A stretch of 64,000 bases of DNA from Amycolatopsis iheyensis. GTDB taxonomy: Bacteria > Actinomycetota > Actinomycetes > Mycobacteriales > Pseudonocardiaceae. The notes below the pieces were generated by a model, which saw nothing but the letters and a program-made list of their open reading frames with translations, was not told the origin of the DNA and searched no databases. Made by a program: the position numbers and the translations under genes. The stretch's first letter is position 1. Every line of letters begins with the position of its first letter. Where the stretch lies: the NCBI RefSeq assembly GCF_024703995.1, contig NZ_JAMXQV010000001.1, positions 310,001 to 374,000 on the forward strand. The letters are read 5' to 3'. Shown one piece after another: positions 36,814 to 44,192 of this stretch.

Positions 36814-38781
36814 TCAGCAGGGGATGCCGAGGCTGTTCCTCAAGTCGGTCCACTGGTGCACGCCCACCGAGTTGATCACCACCAACCGGTCCACCCGCAC
36901 CTTCCCATTCTCGTCGCACATGTTCTGGCGGAACTGCTGGCGCCGCTTGTCCTTGAAGTACGCCTCCAGCGCGTCGCGGGTGGCGTCGTGCAGAGCCACG
37001 CCGACCGTGGGCTCGAGGTAGACCTGCAAGACGCGCTCGAAGCCCGGTGGGCAGAGCTCGTCCGAGTCCGTCTTCTGGCCGTTGAGCTGCTCCGCGCCGT
37101 CGCGGAGGTTGCGGGTCAGGCTGCGCTCGCCGAGGCCCGTCTTGATCTGGACGCAACGCCGGACCGGCTTTCCGTTCTCCGTGCCCGTGTAGATCGCGTC
37201 GGCTTTGTACTCGCCGTCCGGGGCCGGGTACTTGCCGTTGAACCAGACCCGCGCCGTCGGGTCGGCCTGGAGCAGGTGCGCCACCTGCTCCAGTTCGCGG
37301 TACTTGCCGATGGTGTTGTTCTCGGCGACCAGCCGGCGCAGGTCGTCGGGGTTCTGCAGGCGGCCGGAGTCGAGGACCTTCGCCAGCAGCGGCAGCCGCT
37401 TGAGGCGGTTGGCGTTGTCCAGTGCCTTCAACGCCGACGCGTTGATGTTCCCCGCGCCCGGGTCCGACGGCGGGACGGACCTGGTCATCGCGTCGAGCAG
37501 CCGGGTCGCCGCGGGCCGCAGCGGGGCGTCCACGCTGCTCAGCTCCGACTGCTTGTCGGGCTCCAGGCCCCGGTCGCGCAGGCGCGTCGGCACCTCCGGG
37601 TCGGGGCCGTACAGCGCCGACGAATACACCCAGACGTTCACCGTGTAGTTCACCGTCTGGCCCGGGCGGGCGAGGTTCCCGTGGCTGAACGTGACCGACC
37701 GCGACTCGCCGGGCTTGAGGGTGCCGAGCGGGTTCGGCTGTCCCGGCGAACCCGGGTCATTGGTGTAGAGGGTGGCGTCGGCCGCCTCGCTGCCGGCGTT
37801 CGTGACCTGGAAGACGTGCACGCAGGTCGGCTTGTCGCACAGGGCCGGGCTGTCCTCGTCGACCTGGAAGTCGGGGCCCTTCTTCGTCGCGGATTCGCCG
37901 GAGTCCGGGCCGGGTGGGGTGGCGGCCGACGCGGCGCCGGCGACGGTCGAAGGCACCTCGGCCGCCTTCGCGGGGTCGGCCGGTCGCGGTCGCACCGACA
38001 GGTAGGGGCTGCTGTAGTGGTCGTCGGGCTCGTCTTGGGCCGGCCGGAGGACCGCCGGACGCGCGATGGCCGGGGTCGTGGGGTGCCACGCGGCGGGGTG
38101 GACCGTGCTCTCGCTGGAGTGCGGGTTCCCGCCGAGCCCGAGCACGGTGCGCGGCGCGGCGTCCTCGATCAGCACCGTCCAGTCGTCGGCCGTGTACGCG
38201 GTGGCGGTGCGGCCACCCTCGACCGGCTGGGGCTCGGCCTGCTCCACCGACGGGTCACTGGTGATCGCGCGCACCAGATCGGCCAGCGCCTTCGGGGTCA
38301 GGGTGGCGGCGTCGACCCCGAAGGAGTCGAGCAGGTAGTAGCCGGAACGCTTCTCCGGCTTCACCCACCGGCCCGCCGACGACAGGTCGTGCGCGCGCTG
38401 CGGCTCCTGCGCCGCCCAGAACTCGGCGTCACCGTTGAGGTACAGATCGCCCGACGACCAGGCCGCCTGCGCCGTCCCGACCTCCGGCTCCCGCAACGTG
38501 CCGGCCGCCTTCCCGTCGGCGGTGACGGTCAGGTCGGCCTCGGTGACCGGCGTTTCGTCCTCGGCGGACTGGGACGGCCAGTACGAGACCGCCAGCGCCG
38601 CCGCCGGCCAGGCGGCGAGCGCGTCGGCCGCCGCCGCGCCGACCTCGGCGGGCGATGCTGTCGACGCCGAACCGGCTTCCCTCGAATCCGTGGGCCACAC
38701 CAGGAATCCGACGACCAAGGCGAGCACGAGTGCCACCGCGGCCGCGGCGATGACGAGCCGGCGACGCTGCTCGGGGGACAT
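36814..38781 (-). CDS. Membrane-anchored protein with nuclease-like C-terminus
   Basis: 655 residues. One N-terminal membrane helix (about 8-29) is followed by a long outward-facing part with a beta-rich domain (VFQVTNAGSEAADATLYTND, and SRSVTFSHGN), which holds a Cys pair in LCDKPTC. The C-terminal 150 residues contain KADAIY (Asp528) and VQIKTG (Gln545, Lys547), a spacing like a PD-(D/E)xK or QxK nuclease core. That suggests a polymorphic-toxin-like or DNA-degrading tail, but no family is certain. No immunity gene is obvious. It lies next to abiE. Confidence 0.6.
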   Translation of the reverse strand: MSPEQRRRLVIAAAAVALVLALVVGFLVWPTDSREAGSASTASPAEVGAAAADALAAWPAAALAVSYWPSQSAEDETPVTEADLTVTADGKAAGTLREPEVGTAQAAWSSGDLYLNGDAEFWAAQEPQRAHDLSSAGRWVKPEKRSGYYLLDSFGVDAATLTPKALADLVRAITSDPSVEQAEPQPVEGGRTATAYTADDWTVLIEDAAPRTVLGLGGNPHSSESTVHPAAWHPTTPAIARPAVLRPAQDEPDDHYSSPYLSVRPRPADPAKAAEVPSTVAGAASAATPPGPDSGESATKKGPDFQVDEDSPALCDKPTCVHVFQVTNAGSEAADATLYTNDPGSPGQPNPLGTLKPGESRSVTFSHGNLARPGQTVNYTVNVWVYSSALYGPDPEVPTRLRDRGLEPDKQSELSSVDAPLRPAATRLLDAMTRSVPPSDPGAGNINASALKALDNANRLKRLPLLAKVLDSGRLQNPDDLRRLVAENNTIGKYRELEQVAHLLQADPTARVWFNGKYPAPDGEYKADAIYTGTENGKPVRRCVQIKTGLGERSLTRNLRDGAEQLNGQKTDSDELCPPGFERVLQVYLEPTVGVALHDATRDALEAYFKDKRRQQFRQNMCDENGKVRVDRLVVINSVGVHQWTDLRNSLGIPC

Positions 38782-38880
38782 CAGTCGATCACCTCGGTGG
38801 TCTCGGGGGTCCGGTCACGCACGGCGGTCAGGCTGGCACGGTCCGATGAAATTCCGATGAAACGCGATTCCGATAATTCG

Positions 38881-38909
38881 TTGACGCGGTTCGCCGGGTG
38901 GGTTTTAAT
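38881..38909 (+). promoter_or_regulatory. Promoter of a short leader-like unit
   Basis: TTGACG (38881-38886), a 17-base spacer and TTTAAT (38904-38909): one of the best sigma-70-type promoters in the window, pointing at the small ORF at 38942. Confidence 0.65.
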
Positions 38910-38941
38910 GGGGACACACCAAAACGAACCGAGGAGTGGTC

Positions 38942-39043
38942 ATGACGCGCATGCGGAGGCGGCAGCTGCACTGGCACGCCGCTGCCGCGCGGGTGTCGAA
39001 CCTCGGCCACCTGCGGGAACTTCGCGCGGGCTCCCCGCCGTGA
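38942..39043 (+). CDS. Small ORF, 33 residues, possible leader peptide
   Basis: ATG 38942 follows GAGGAG by five bases. The peptide is short and basic, beginning MTRMRRRQLHWHAAAARVSN and ending in ELRAGSPP. The stop codon lies inside a small dyad (TGACG...CGTCA), and a hairpin with a T-rich tail follows. Promoter, ribosome site, peptide and hairpin form a compact unit resembling an attenuator leader, yet only tRNA-like genes lie downstream. It could also be a small regulatory RNA. Confidence 0.5.
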   Translation: MTRMRRRQLHWHAAAARVSNLGHLRELRAGSPP

Positions 39044-39063
39044 CGTGAGCGTCACGGTCCGGG

Positions 39064-39100
39064 AGCCGCCCGTCGGGAAACCGATCCGGGCGGCTTTCTT
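39064..39100 (+). terminator. Hairpin terminator or attenuator
   Basis: Nine-base arms AGCCGCCCG (39064-39072) and CGGGCGGCT (39087-39095) followed by a T-rich stretch, 20 bases after the small ORF. No other gene is seen between 38782 and 39205. Confidence 0.65.
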
Positions 39101-39205
39101 CATTTTGTCGTGCGCATTTTAAATACTTTTTCCCTGCGCTCGTCTTCGTCGCAATCAATGCGGTGGACGCGAGTGCGCCCCCGGTCGGCTGCCGGCCGGG
39201 GTCCA

Positions 39206-39279
39206 GTCCCCGTAGCTCAGCAGGACAGAGCGGCGGCTTCCGAAGCCGCGGGTCGCAGGTTCGACTCCTGCCGGGGACA
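39206..39279 (+). tRNA. tRNA-Arg(CCG)
   Basis: Canonical cloverleaf: acceptor GTCCCCG/CGGGGAC, D-stem GCTC/GAGC, anticodon stem GCGGC/GCCGC with loop TTCCGAA (anticodon CCG), and T-loop TTCGACT. Discriminator A, no encoded CCA. First and most regular member of the array. Confidence 0.93.
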
Positions 39280-39284
39280 CGCTT

Positions 39285-39356
39285 GGCGCGTTGGTCCAGT
39301 GGAACGGATCCCCGGTTCTCACCCGGGGGACCCGGGTTCGACTCCCGGACGCGCTG
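39285..39356 (+). tRNA. tRNA-Glu(CTC)
   Basis: Acceptor GGCGCGT/ACGCGCT (first pair G-T), position 8 T, D-stem GTCC/GGAT, anticodon stem CCCGG/CCGGG with loop TTCTCAC (CTC), and T-stem CCGGG/CCCGG with loop TTCGACT. It folds fully and starts five bases after tRNA-Arg. Confidence 0.85.
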
Positions 39357-39361
39357 CTCCC

Positions 39362-39430
39362 GGGAGACGCGCCGGAGCGCGGGCGATTTTTGCAAGATCA
39401 CCTCGGTGGGTTCGACACCCACGTCTTCCA
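39362..39430 (+). tRNA. tRNA-like element, anticodon TGC (Ala-type)
   Basis: Acceptor GGGAGAC/GTCTTCC (one G-T pair) and T-arm GTGGG-TTCGACA-CCCAC are intact. The D-arm is short (GCC/GGC) and the anticodon stem has only four pairs plus a C-A mismatch; its loop TTTGCAA reads TGC. Position 8 is not T. It is either a divergent functional tRNA or a decaying one. Confidence 0.6.
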
Positions 39431-39432
39431 CT

Positions 39433-39509
39433 GTGGCCGAAGCCGAAGGAGACGAGGCCCCGGGCTGTGACCCCGGGCGAAGCCGGTGCGAGTCCGGCCG
39501 GCCACCCCA
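39433..39509 (+). tRNA. tRNA-His(GTG)-like with encoded CCA
   Basis: Perfect seven-base acceptor GTGGCCG/CGGCCAC, anticodon stem CCGGG/CCCGG with loop CTGTGAC (GTG), and T-stem GCCGG/CCGGC. The T-loop is TGCGAGT instead of TTC-type, the D-arm has a large loop, position 8 is A and position -1 is T, not the usual G. CCA is encoded at 39507-39509. Non-canonical but clearly tRNA-shaped. Confidence 0.65.
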
Positions 39510-39578
39510 CGCGCGCGGTTCGGCAACCAGCGAAGCCTCATAAGCTTCGCCGACGTGGATCGACACCACGGCGCGCGA
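39510..39578 (+). tRNA. tRNA-like element, anticodon CAT (Met-type)
   Basis: Acceptor CGCGCGC/GCGCGCG, D-stem GGTT/AACC directly after the acceptor, an unusually long anticodon stem (seven pairs, GCGAAGC/GCTTCGC) with loop CTCATAA (CAT), and T-stem CGTGG/CCACG with loop ATCGACA. It abuts the His-type element with no spacer. Divergent in layout but every arm pairs. Confidence 0.6.
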
Positions 39579-39654
39579 CCGAGAAACCGGAACCCGCCCG
39601 TTTTGTCGGTGCCCCGGTTTAAGCTCCGCAGGAGTCCTGAACCGGGGAGGAACC

Positions 39655-40521
39655 GTGTCCACAACGCACACTCTGGCCACACCCGAGGCCGACATCGTCT
39701 ACGACGTGCACGGCCCGGCGCCCGCCGAAAGCCCGCGCCCGCCGCTGGTCATGCTGGGGCAGCCGATGACGGCCGACGGGTTCGGCGTGCTCGCGTCGCA
39801 CTTCCCCGAGCGGACGGTCGTCACCTACGACCCGCGGGGGCTCGGCCGCAGCGTCCGGAAGGACGGCCGGGTGGACCACGTGCCCGCCGTCCAGGCCGAA
39901 GACATCCACGCCGTCATCCAGGCGCTGGGCGCCGGCCCGGTCGAGGTCTTCGGCAGCAGCGGTGGCGCGGTGGCGGCGCTCGCGCTGGTGACCGCGCACC
40001 CGGCCGAGGTCAGCACGTTGGTCGCGCACGAGCCACCGCTGGTCGGCGTACTGCCGGACGCCGCGGCGGCCGATCGCGCCGGCCAGGGGTTCCGGGATGC
40101 CTACCAGGCCAACGGCTTCGGCGCGGGCATGGCCGCGTTCATCGCGATGACGTCGTGGCAGGGCGAGTTCACCGAGGACTACTTCGCCCAGCCCCCGGCC
40201 GACCCGGCCCAGTTCGGCATGCCATCGGAAGACGACGGCCGCCGTGACGACCCGCTGATGAGCGACCGGTCCGTGGCGGTCTCGGCGTACGAGCTGGACG
40301 TCGAGACACTTCGTGCGGCGTCGAGCCGGGTCGTGATCGCGGTGGGTGAGGAGTCGATCGAGGTGATGACCGGGCGGGCGGCTCTCGCGACCGCCGCGGT
40401 GCTGGGGCAGGAGGCTGTCGTGTTCCCGAGTCACCACGGGGGTTTCCTGGGTGGGGAGTTCGGTTACGCCGGGCAGCCGGAGGCTTTCGCCAAGAAGCTG
40501 CGGGAGGTGCTGGAACAGTGA
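39655..40521 (+). CDS. Alpha/beta hydrolase
   Basis: 288 residues. The fold is recognisable from PRGLGRS, the nucleophile elbow GSSGG, HEPPL after it, and a catalytic His near the end (SHHGGFLGG). Cytoplasmic. GGAGGAACC precedes GTG 39655. Codon use is GC-rich and host-like, in contrast to the genes after it, so it separates the tRNA array from the AT-rich island. Substrate unknown. Confidence 0.88.
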   Translation: MSTTHTLATPEADIVYDVHGPAPAESPRPPLVMLGQPMTADGFGVLASHFPERTVVTYDPRGLGRSVRKDGRVDHVPAVQAEDIHAVIQALGAGPVEVFGSSGGAVAALALVTAHPAEVSTLVAHEPPLVGVLPDAAAADRAGQGFRDAYQANGFGAGMAAFIAMTSWQGEFTEDYFAQPPADPAQFGMPSEDDGRRDDPLMSDRSVAVSAYELDVETLRAASSRVVIAVGEESIEVMTGRAALATAAVLGQEAVVFPSHHGGFLGGEFGYAGQPEAFAKKLREVLEQ

Positions 40522-40666
40522 CAGACCAAGTGCTTATCCAGCTCTTTGGTCGCACTGTTGGTTCTGAAGTCTAACGGCTATGATATAACGCTCGTATGGC
40601 CTCGGTTAAGAATCCCTCGTGTGAGAGCTCCAATTGTCGGAGCTTGATTATTTGCCGAGGGCGCGA

Positions 40667-42394
40667 ATGAGGCTTTTGACCGTCGACGAAGCAGCCTATC
40701 TACTCGGAGAATCCCGGAGAAAGATTCGACGATGGTGCGCCTCCGGGGTCTTGCCTGCCAGCTGGACGGAATCTGGTTGGCTCATTCAAGATGCCCGAAT
40801 AGAAGGATCGGGTTATCTGCAGCATCGTGCACCTGATATAGAAACTGTTCCGGACTTCGAGAGGGCGTTATTGCAGCTTGAGTTGACAGATTTCATCGAG
40901 ATCTGGTTCCCGGACATCCTGCGATTTCAAGATAAACTGTCCGATCGAGGTAAACTACTCGAAAACGTTCGAGAAAAGTTCGACGCTGGAATTATTGACC
41001 CTGTTGTCGAAATTGAGATACCAAAGGCAGAATTTTTCGCGCGAACAGGTCACTTGTTGACACTGGAAGACCGAATTGCATACCATGCAGTAGTCGGCAC
41101 ATTTGCCGAAAAGCTAGATGACACCCTGATGGGCGTGGTCTTTTCTTCAAGATACAATTCGCAGGAAAAAAATCGACAGACCGAAAAGTTGACGCGGCTA
41201 GCCAGAAAAGAAAATACCTTACTGCGCAAAGGGGTAAGGCAGTGGAAAAAGTGGACTAAGTATGTTCGAGCCTCGGCACGAGCGGGCAACGATTGGCTAG
41301 TGAAGACGGATTTATCCTCTTACTTCGACTGCATTCGCCATGAAATACTTTTGGGCGAGCTGTCAATGATTGGAGTGTCGAAAGATATAAGATGCGCCCT
41401 CGGCGCGTACCTCTCGGCTTGGTCTAATGCTCCCGGTCAGGGATTACCGCAGGGGCCCGACGTTTCTCGAATCCTTGGCAACTTCTATCTAGCGCCTGTT
41501 GATGCTGCGATGATCAGAGAGGGATTCAAGTACTCGCGATACATGGATGACGTGCGTATCGTTGGTCAGACGCGAGACGAGTTAACTAGGGCGATGCGTA
41601 GATTCGGTGCTGAATGCAGGCAGCGTGGACTGATAGTAAGCTCCGTCAAAACGGTGGTCCTGCACGGTGATGCTGCCCGGAAGGTCGACCTTGACTCCGA
41701 GCGCGAGATTGCCCAATATCTTTTGGACACGCGGCAGGGCTCTCGGGCGGTTAGGCTACTTAGAAAAATTCTTGAAGACTCCCTGGCTGAGAAGGGTAGA
41801 GTCGACGCGCGTGGAGCGCGATTCAGTTTATGGCGGCTAGCCTTTCTGCGAGATGAAAATGTTTGCAAACTGGTTCTGGATAACTTGGAAGTCTTGGCGC
41901 CAGTGGCATCTATTGTTGGCGACTATTTATCTGGATATATCGATAAGGGGTACGTTAGGGATGGCTTGACGGAATACCTTTCAAATAGGGACGTCTATCG
42001 CGATGACTATCTTGTAGCTTATCTATTTGCTGCGATGCTCGAATTTAGCGGTGATATGCCAAAGCTTTGGGTAGACAGCGCTCGTAACCTGACTAAAGAT
42101 CGGCACAAGCCAGACTATCTCCGTGGAGTTGCTGCGAACGTCTTAGCTTTAGGTGGCTTGCCCGAAGACTTGGCGTGGTTGCGAAATGAAGCCCGTCGCG
42201 AGACGGGAACTGGGCTTCAACGAGCATATGCAACCGGTCTTCGCCGCGTCGGGCACCTCGATGATTCTACTTGTTCGGTTTTGACGTCGAGGTCGATTGG
42301 TATGGCGCAAGCTGTTGAATACCTGAAGAGTGCTGCGAGGTTGCCGTCTCTCGTTCGTCCTTACACAACGGTTCCAATCAAGCGGTCATCATAA
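40667..42394 (+). CDS. Reverse transcriptase, defence-type (UG/Abi-like), with HTH
   Basis: 575 residues from ATG 40667, which has GAGGG five bases upstream; a TTG at 40634 would add 11. Residues 1-45 form an excisionase/MerR-like HTH (LTVDEAAYLLGESRRKIRRW). The polymerase region has motif A WLVKTDLSSYFD (Asp215), motif B GLPQGPDVSRILGNFYL, and motif C YMDD (292-295). The last 230 residues look like helical repeats. No maturase domain or intron RNA is seen, so this is not a group II intron. The layout fits the unknown-group/abortive-infection RTs involved in phage defence. Codon use is AT-rich and unlike the neighbours, showing transfer. Confidence 0.88.
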   Translation: MRLLTVDEAAYLLGESRRKIRRWCASGVLPASWTESGWLIQDARIEGSGYLQHRAPDIETVPDFERALLQLELTDFIEIWFPDILRFQDKLSDRGKLLENVREKFDAGIIDPVVEIEIPKAEFFARTGHLLTLEDRIAYHAVVGTFAEKLDDTLMGVVFSSRYNSQEKNRQTEKLTRLARKENTLLRKGVRQWKKWTKYVRASARAGNDWLVKTDLSSYFDCIRHEILLGELSMIGVSKDIRCALGAYLSAWSNAPGQGLPQGPDVSRILGNFYLAPVDAAMIREGFKYSRYMDDVRIVGQTRDELTRAMRRFGAECRQRGLIVSSVKTVVLHGDAARKVDLDSEREIAQYLLDTRQGSRAVRLLRKILEDSLAEKGRVDARGARFSLWRLAFLRDENVCKLVLDNLEVLAPVASIVGDYLSGYIDKGYVRDGLTEYLSNRDVYRDDYLVAYLFAAMLEFSGDMPKLWVDSARNLTKDRHKPDYLRGVAANVLALGGLPEDLAWLRNEARRETGTGLQRAYATGLRRVGHLDDSTCSVLTSRSIGMAQAVEYLKSAARLPSLVRPYTTVPIKRSS

Positions 42395-43180
42395 TATCCA
42401 TTCCGCCGTTTGAGCAATTTTGACGGTGTGAGGTTTACCGGGCTCTGCGCCTCGCCGAGTAATACGGTCCCTGTCGACCCAGATGATATCTTGATCGGAT
42501 GCGGTCTTGCTCAAATTCTGCCTAAAGACCTCGATTCCACCTCTTGGTTCAAATTCGAAGATATCTGCTATTAGGAGTTCATAGGATTGAGCGTAGTCGG
42601 AGTATCTGATCGGATGAATATGCTGCTTGATGTAATCAAATCGTAGATCTGATAGGCTCAAGCCGCTTGCAATCTGAGTCGAAATCAACTCCTCATGGAA
42701 TTCACGGATAGCGCCTATCTCCCGGTTCTCGCCCGTTTTTAACCATGCCACAAAAGCTCGCAGGTGACGACCCGGAACGCGAATTCTTAGGTCGTCGTTG
42801 CTGGTTTCGTCGATTGGCAGAAGGTTATCCGATTGTATCCCCCATCTGGTAAACTTATCCCGAGCGCTGGGGTTGTACTTGTAGACCCCGCCAATTGGTT
42901 GGAATTGATCCGGATAACGCGATCCTTGAATGAGAAGATACTCGCCCCTCGACTTTATCCTAATCATGTAAGAAACGGATACTCTGACCAGTGTCTTCCG
43001 GTGGCGGACGGATGCGAATAAAATGTTTATACTGCTTCGGTTGATCAGAAAATAGTCGATTAGCGCGACGACAGGTGCTGCAATTACGCCGGTCAGCAAG
43101 CTGACCGCCGTCGCATTGCTGACGAACAATAGAAGCACGGCTGCGCAAATCATGATGGCTAGATAGAAGAGTATTCTCAT
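42389..43180 (-). CDS. Two-TM NUDIX-domain protein (SMODS-associated NUDIX type)
   Basis: 263 residues. Two N-terminal membrane helices (about 4-20 and 25-47) precede a soluble NUDIX-like domain with FQPIGGVYKY (95-102) and a box ENREIGAIREFHEEL (Arg159, Glu160, Glu163, Glu164). Two-TM NUDIX effectors of this kind are known from cyclic-nucleotide defence operons (SMODS-associated NUDIX). No cyclase is nearby; the partner would be the reverse transcriptase, whose 3' end it overlaps by six bases from the opposite strand. AGGAA precedes ATG 43180. Same AT-rich composition as the RT. Confidence 0.78.
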   Translation of the reverse strand: MRILFYLAIMICAAVLLLFVSNATAVSLLTGVIAAPVVALIDYFLINRSSINILFASVRHRKTLVRVSVSYMIRIKSRGEYLLIQGSRYPDQFQPIGGVYKYNPSARDKFTRWGIQSDNLLPIDETSNDDLRIRVPGRHLRAFVAWLKTGENREIGAIREFHEELISTQIASGLSLSDLRFDYIKQHIHPIRYSDYAQSYELLIADIFEFEPRGGIEVFRQNLSKTASDQDIIWVDRDRITRRGAEPGKPHTVKIAQTAEWIL

Positions 43181-43337
43181 AGTATTCCTAGCTTCGCGGA
43201 CTGATCGGAAGTTAAAGCTTGTTGGGGGGAGGATTTAGCTACACAAGCTACGGCAAAATTTATTCTTGGTACTGATTGTAGCGGGTCGTGGCGGGCGCAG
43301 GATCAGTGCTGCTGGTCTGGCTGTGCCATCATCGGGC

Positions 43338-44192
43338 ATGGCCACCCTTCGTGACGCCCGTGAGCCGGAGCTCAACAGCGGGATCCTGCCCGGGAACGTG
43401 CGGGCCGATGACTGGATCATGCTTCTCCTCGCCGCCGGGTCGGTCGGGTTGCTGGGGTTCATGGTGCTCAGCCCGCCCGCGCGGGACGTCGGCCTCGTCA
43501 TCTTCTACGTCGACTGCGGGATCTGTGGGGTGTTCCTCCTCGAGTTCCTGTGGCGGTGGCGGAAACGCCGGTGGGCCCGGAAGTTCCTCGTGCGCAACTG
43601 GTACGAGCTGTTCGCGATGATCCCCGTCGCGCACCCGGCCATGGCCGCGCACAAGTTCGTCAGCGTCGTGCTGCTGCTCGTCCGGATCGGGCGGGCCGCG
43701 GACCGGGCCGTCGGCGAGCAGTTCACCTACCGGCTCGTCGACAAGCTGTCCGAGCCGATCGTGAAGGCCATCAAGAAGCCGGTGACCATCGCCGTGCTCG
43801 ATGAGGTCGTCAAGGTGCTCGAAACCGGCAACTACCCCGAAAACCTCGCCAAGTCGCTCGGCGCCAACAAGGAAGAGCTGCGCACGATCATCGCCGAGAA
43901 GATCGCCGAAGACCCGCAGCTCGGGAAGCTCAAGCGGCTCCCGTTCCACGACGAGATCGTGCGGACGGTCGTCGACACCTCCTTCCGCGTGCTGCTCGAA
44001 GTGCTGCTCGACCCGCGGATCGACGACTTCTTCTCCACCGTCGTCCGCGACAACCGCGAGCAGATCCGGCTGGCCGTGCAGCTCGGCCTCAACGAGGTCG
44101 ACGACGAGGACAAGGAAAAGTCCCTGCGCGTCCGCACCCAGCACTCCGCCGCCCTCGAATACGACCGGCTGCACCCGCCGTCACGGCCGTGA
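43338..44192 (+). CDS. Voltage-sensor-like membrane protein (ion-transport type)
   Basis: 284 residues. Four hydrophobic segments (about 20-38, 45-64, 83-98 and 103-120) resemble an S1-S4 unit: NWYELFAMIPVAHPAM looks like S3, and the fourth carries arginines (LLLVRIGRAADRAVG). No pore loop or filter follows. Instead there is a helical cytoplasmic tail of about 160 residues. It may be a sensor without a channel or a distant relative of the ion transport family. ATG 43338 is chosen because the sequence before it is not hydrophobic or conserved-looking. GC-rich, host-like codon use. Confidence 0.75.
   Translation: MATLRDAREPELNSGILPGNVRADDWIMLLLAAGSVGLLGFMVLSPPARDVGLVIFYVDCGICGVFLLEFLWRWRKRRWARKFLVRNWYELFAMIPVAHPAMAAHKFVSVVLLLVRIGRAADRAVGEQFTYRLVDKLSEPIVKAIKKPVTIAVLDEVVKVLETGNYPENLAKSLGANKEELRTIIAEKIAEDPQLGKLKRLPFHDEIVRTVVDTSFRVLLEVLLDPRIDDFFSTVVRDNREQIRLAVQLGLNEVDDEDKEKSLRVRTQHSAALEYDRLHPPSRP

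Noticed and set aside
39140..39205. A sixth tRNA before tRNA-Arg
   Set aside because: The stretch forms a GC-rich hairpin with flanking TGGAC/GTCCA but has no T-arm or anticodon loop.
40522..40666. Retron msr-msd RNA upstream of the RT
   Set aside because: No flanking a1/a2 inverted repeats or long msd-like hairpin could be seen in the short gap, so I do not call a retron.
40667..42394. Group II intron or diversity-generating retroelement
   Set aside because: No maturase/HNH domain, no intron RNA-like flanks, no Avd gene or template/variable repeat pair seen; the YMDD RT has extra domains unlike both.
34865..43337. Integrase or attachment-site duplication for the accessory region
   Set aside because: No integrase, transposase or repeat of the tRNA-Thr 3' end was found by eye.
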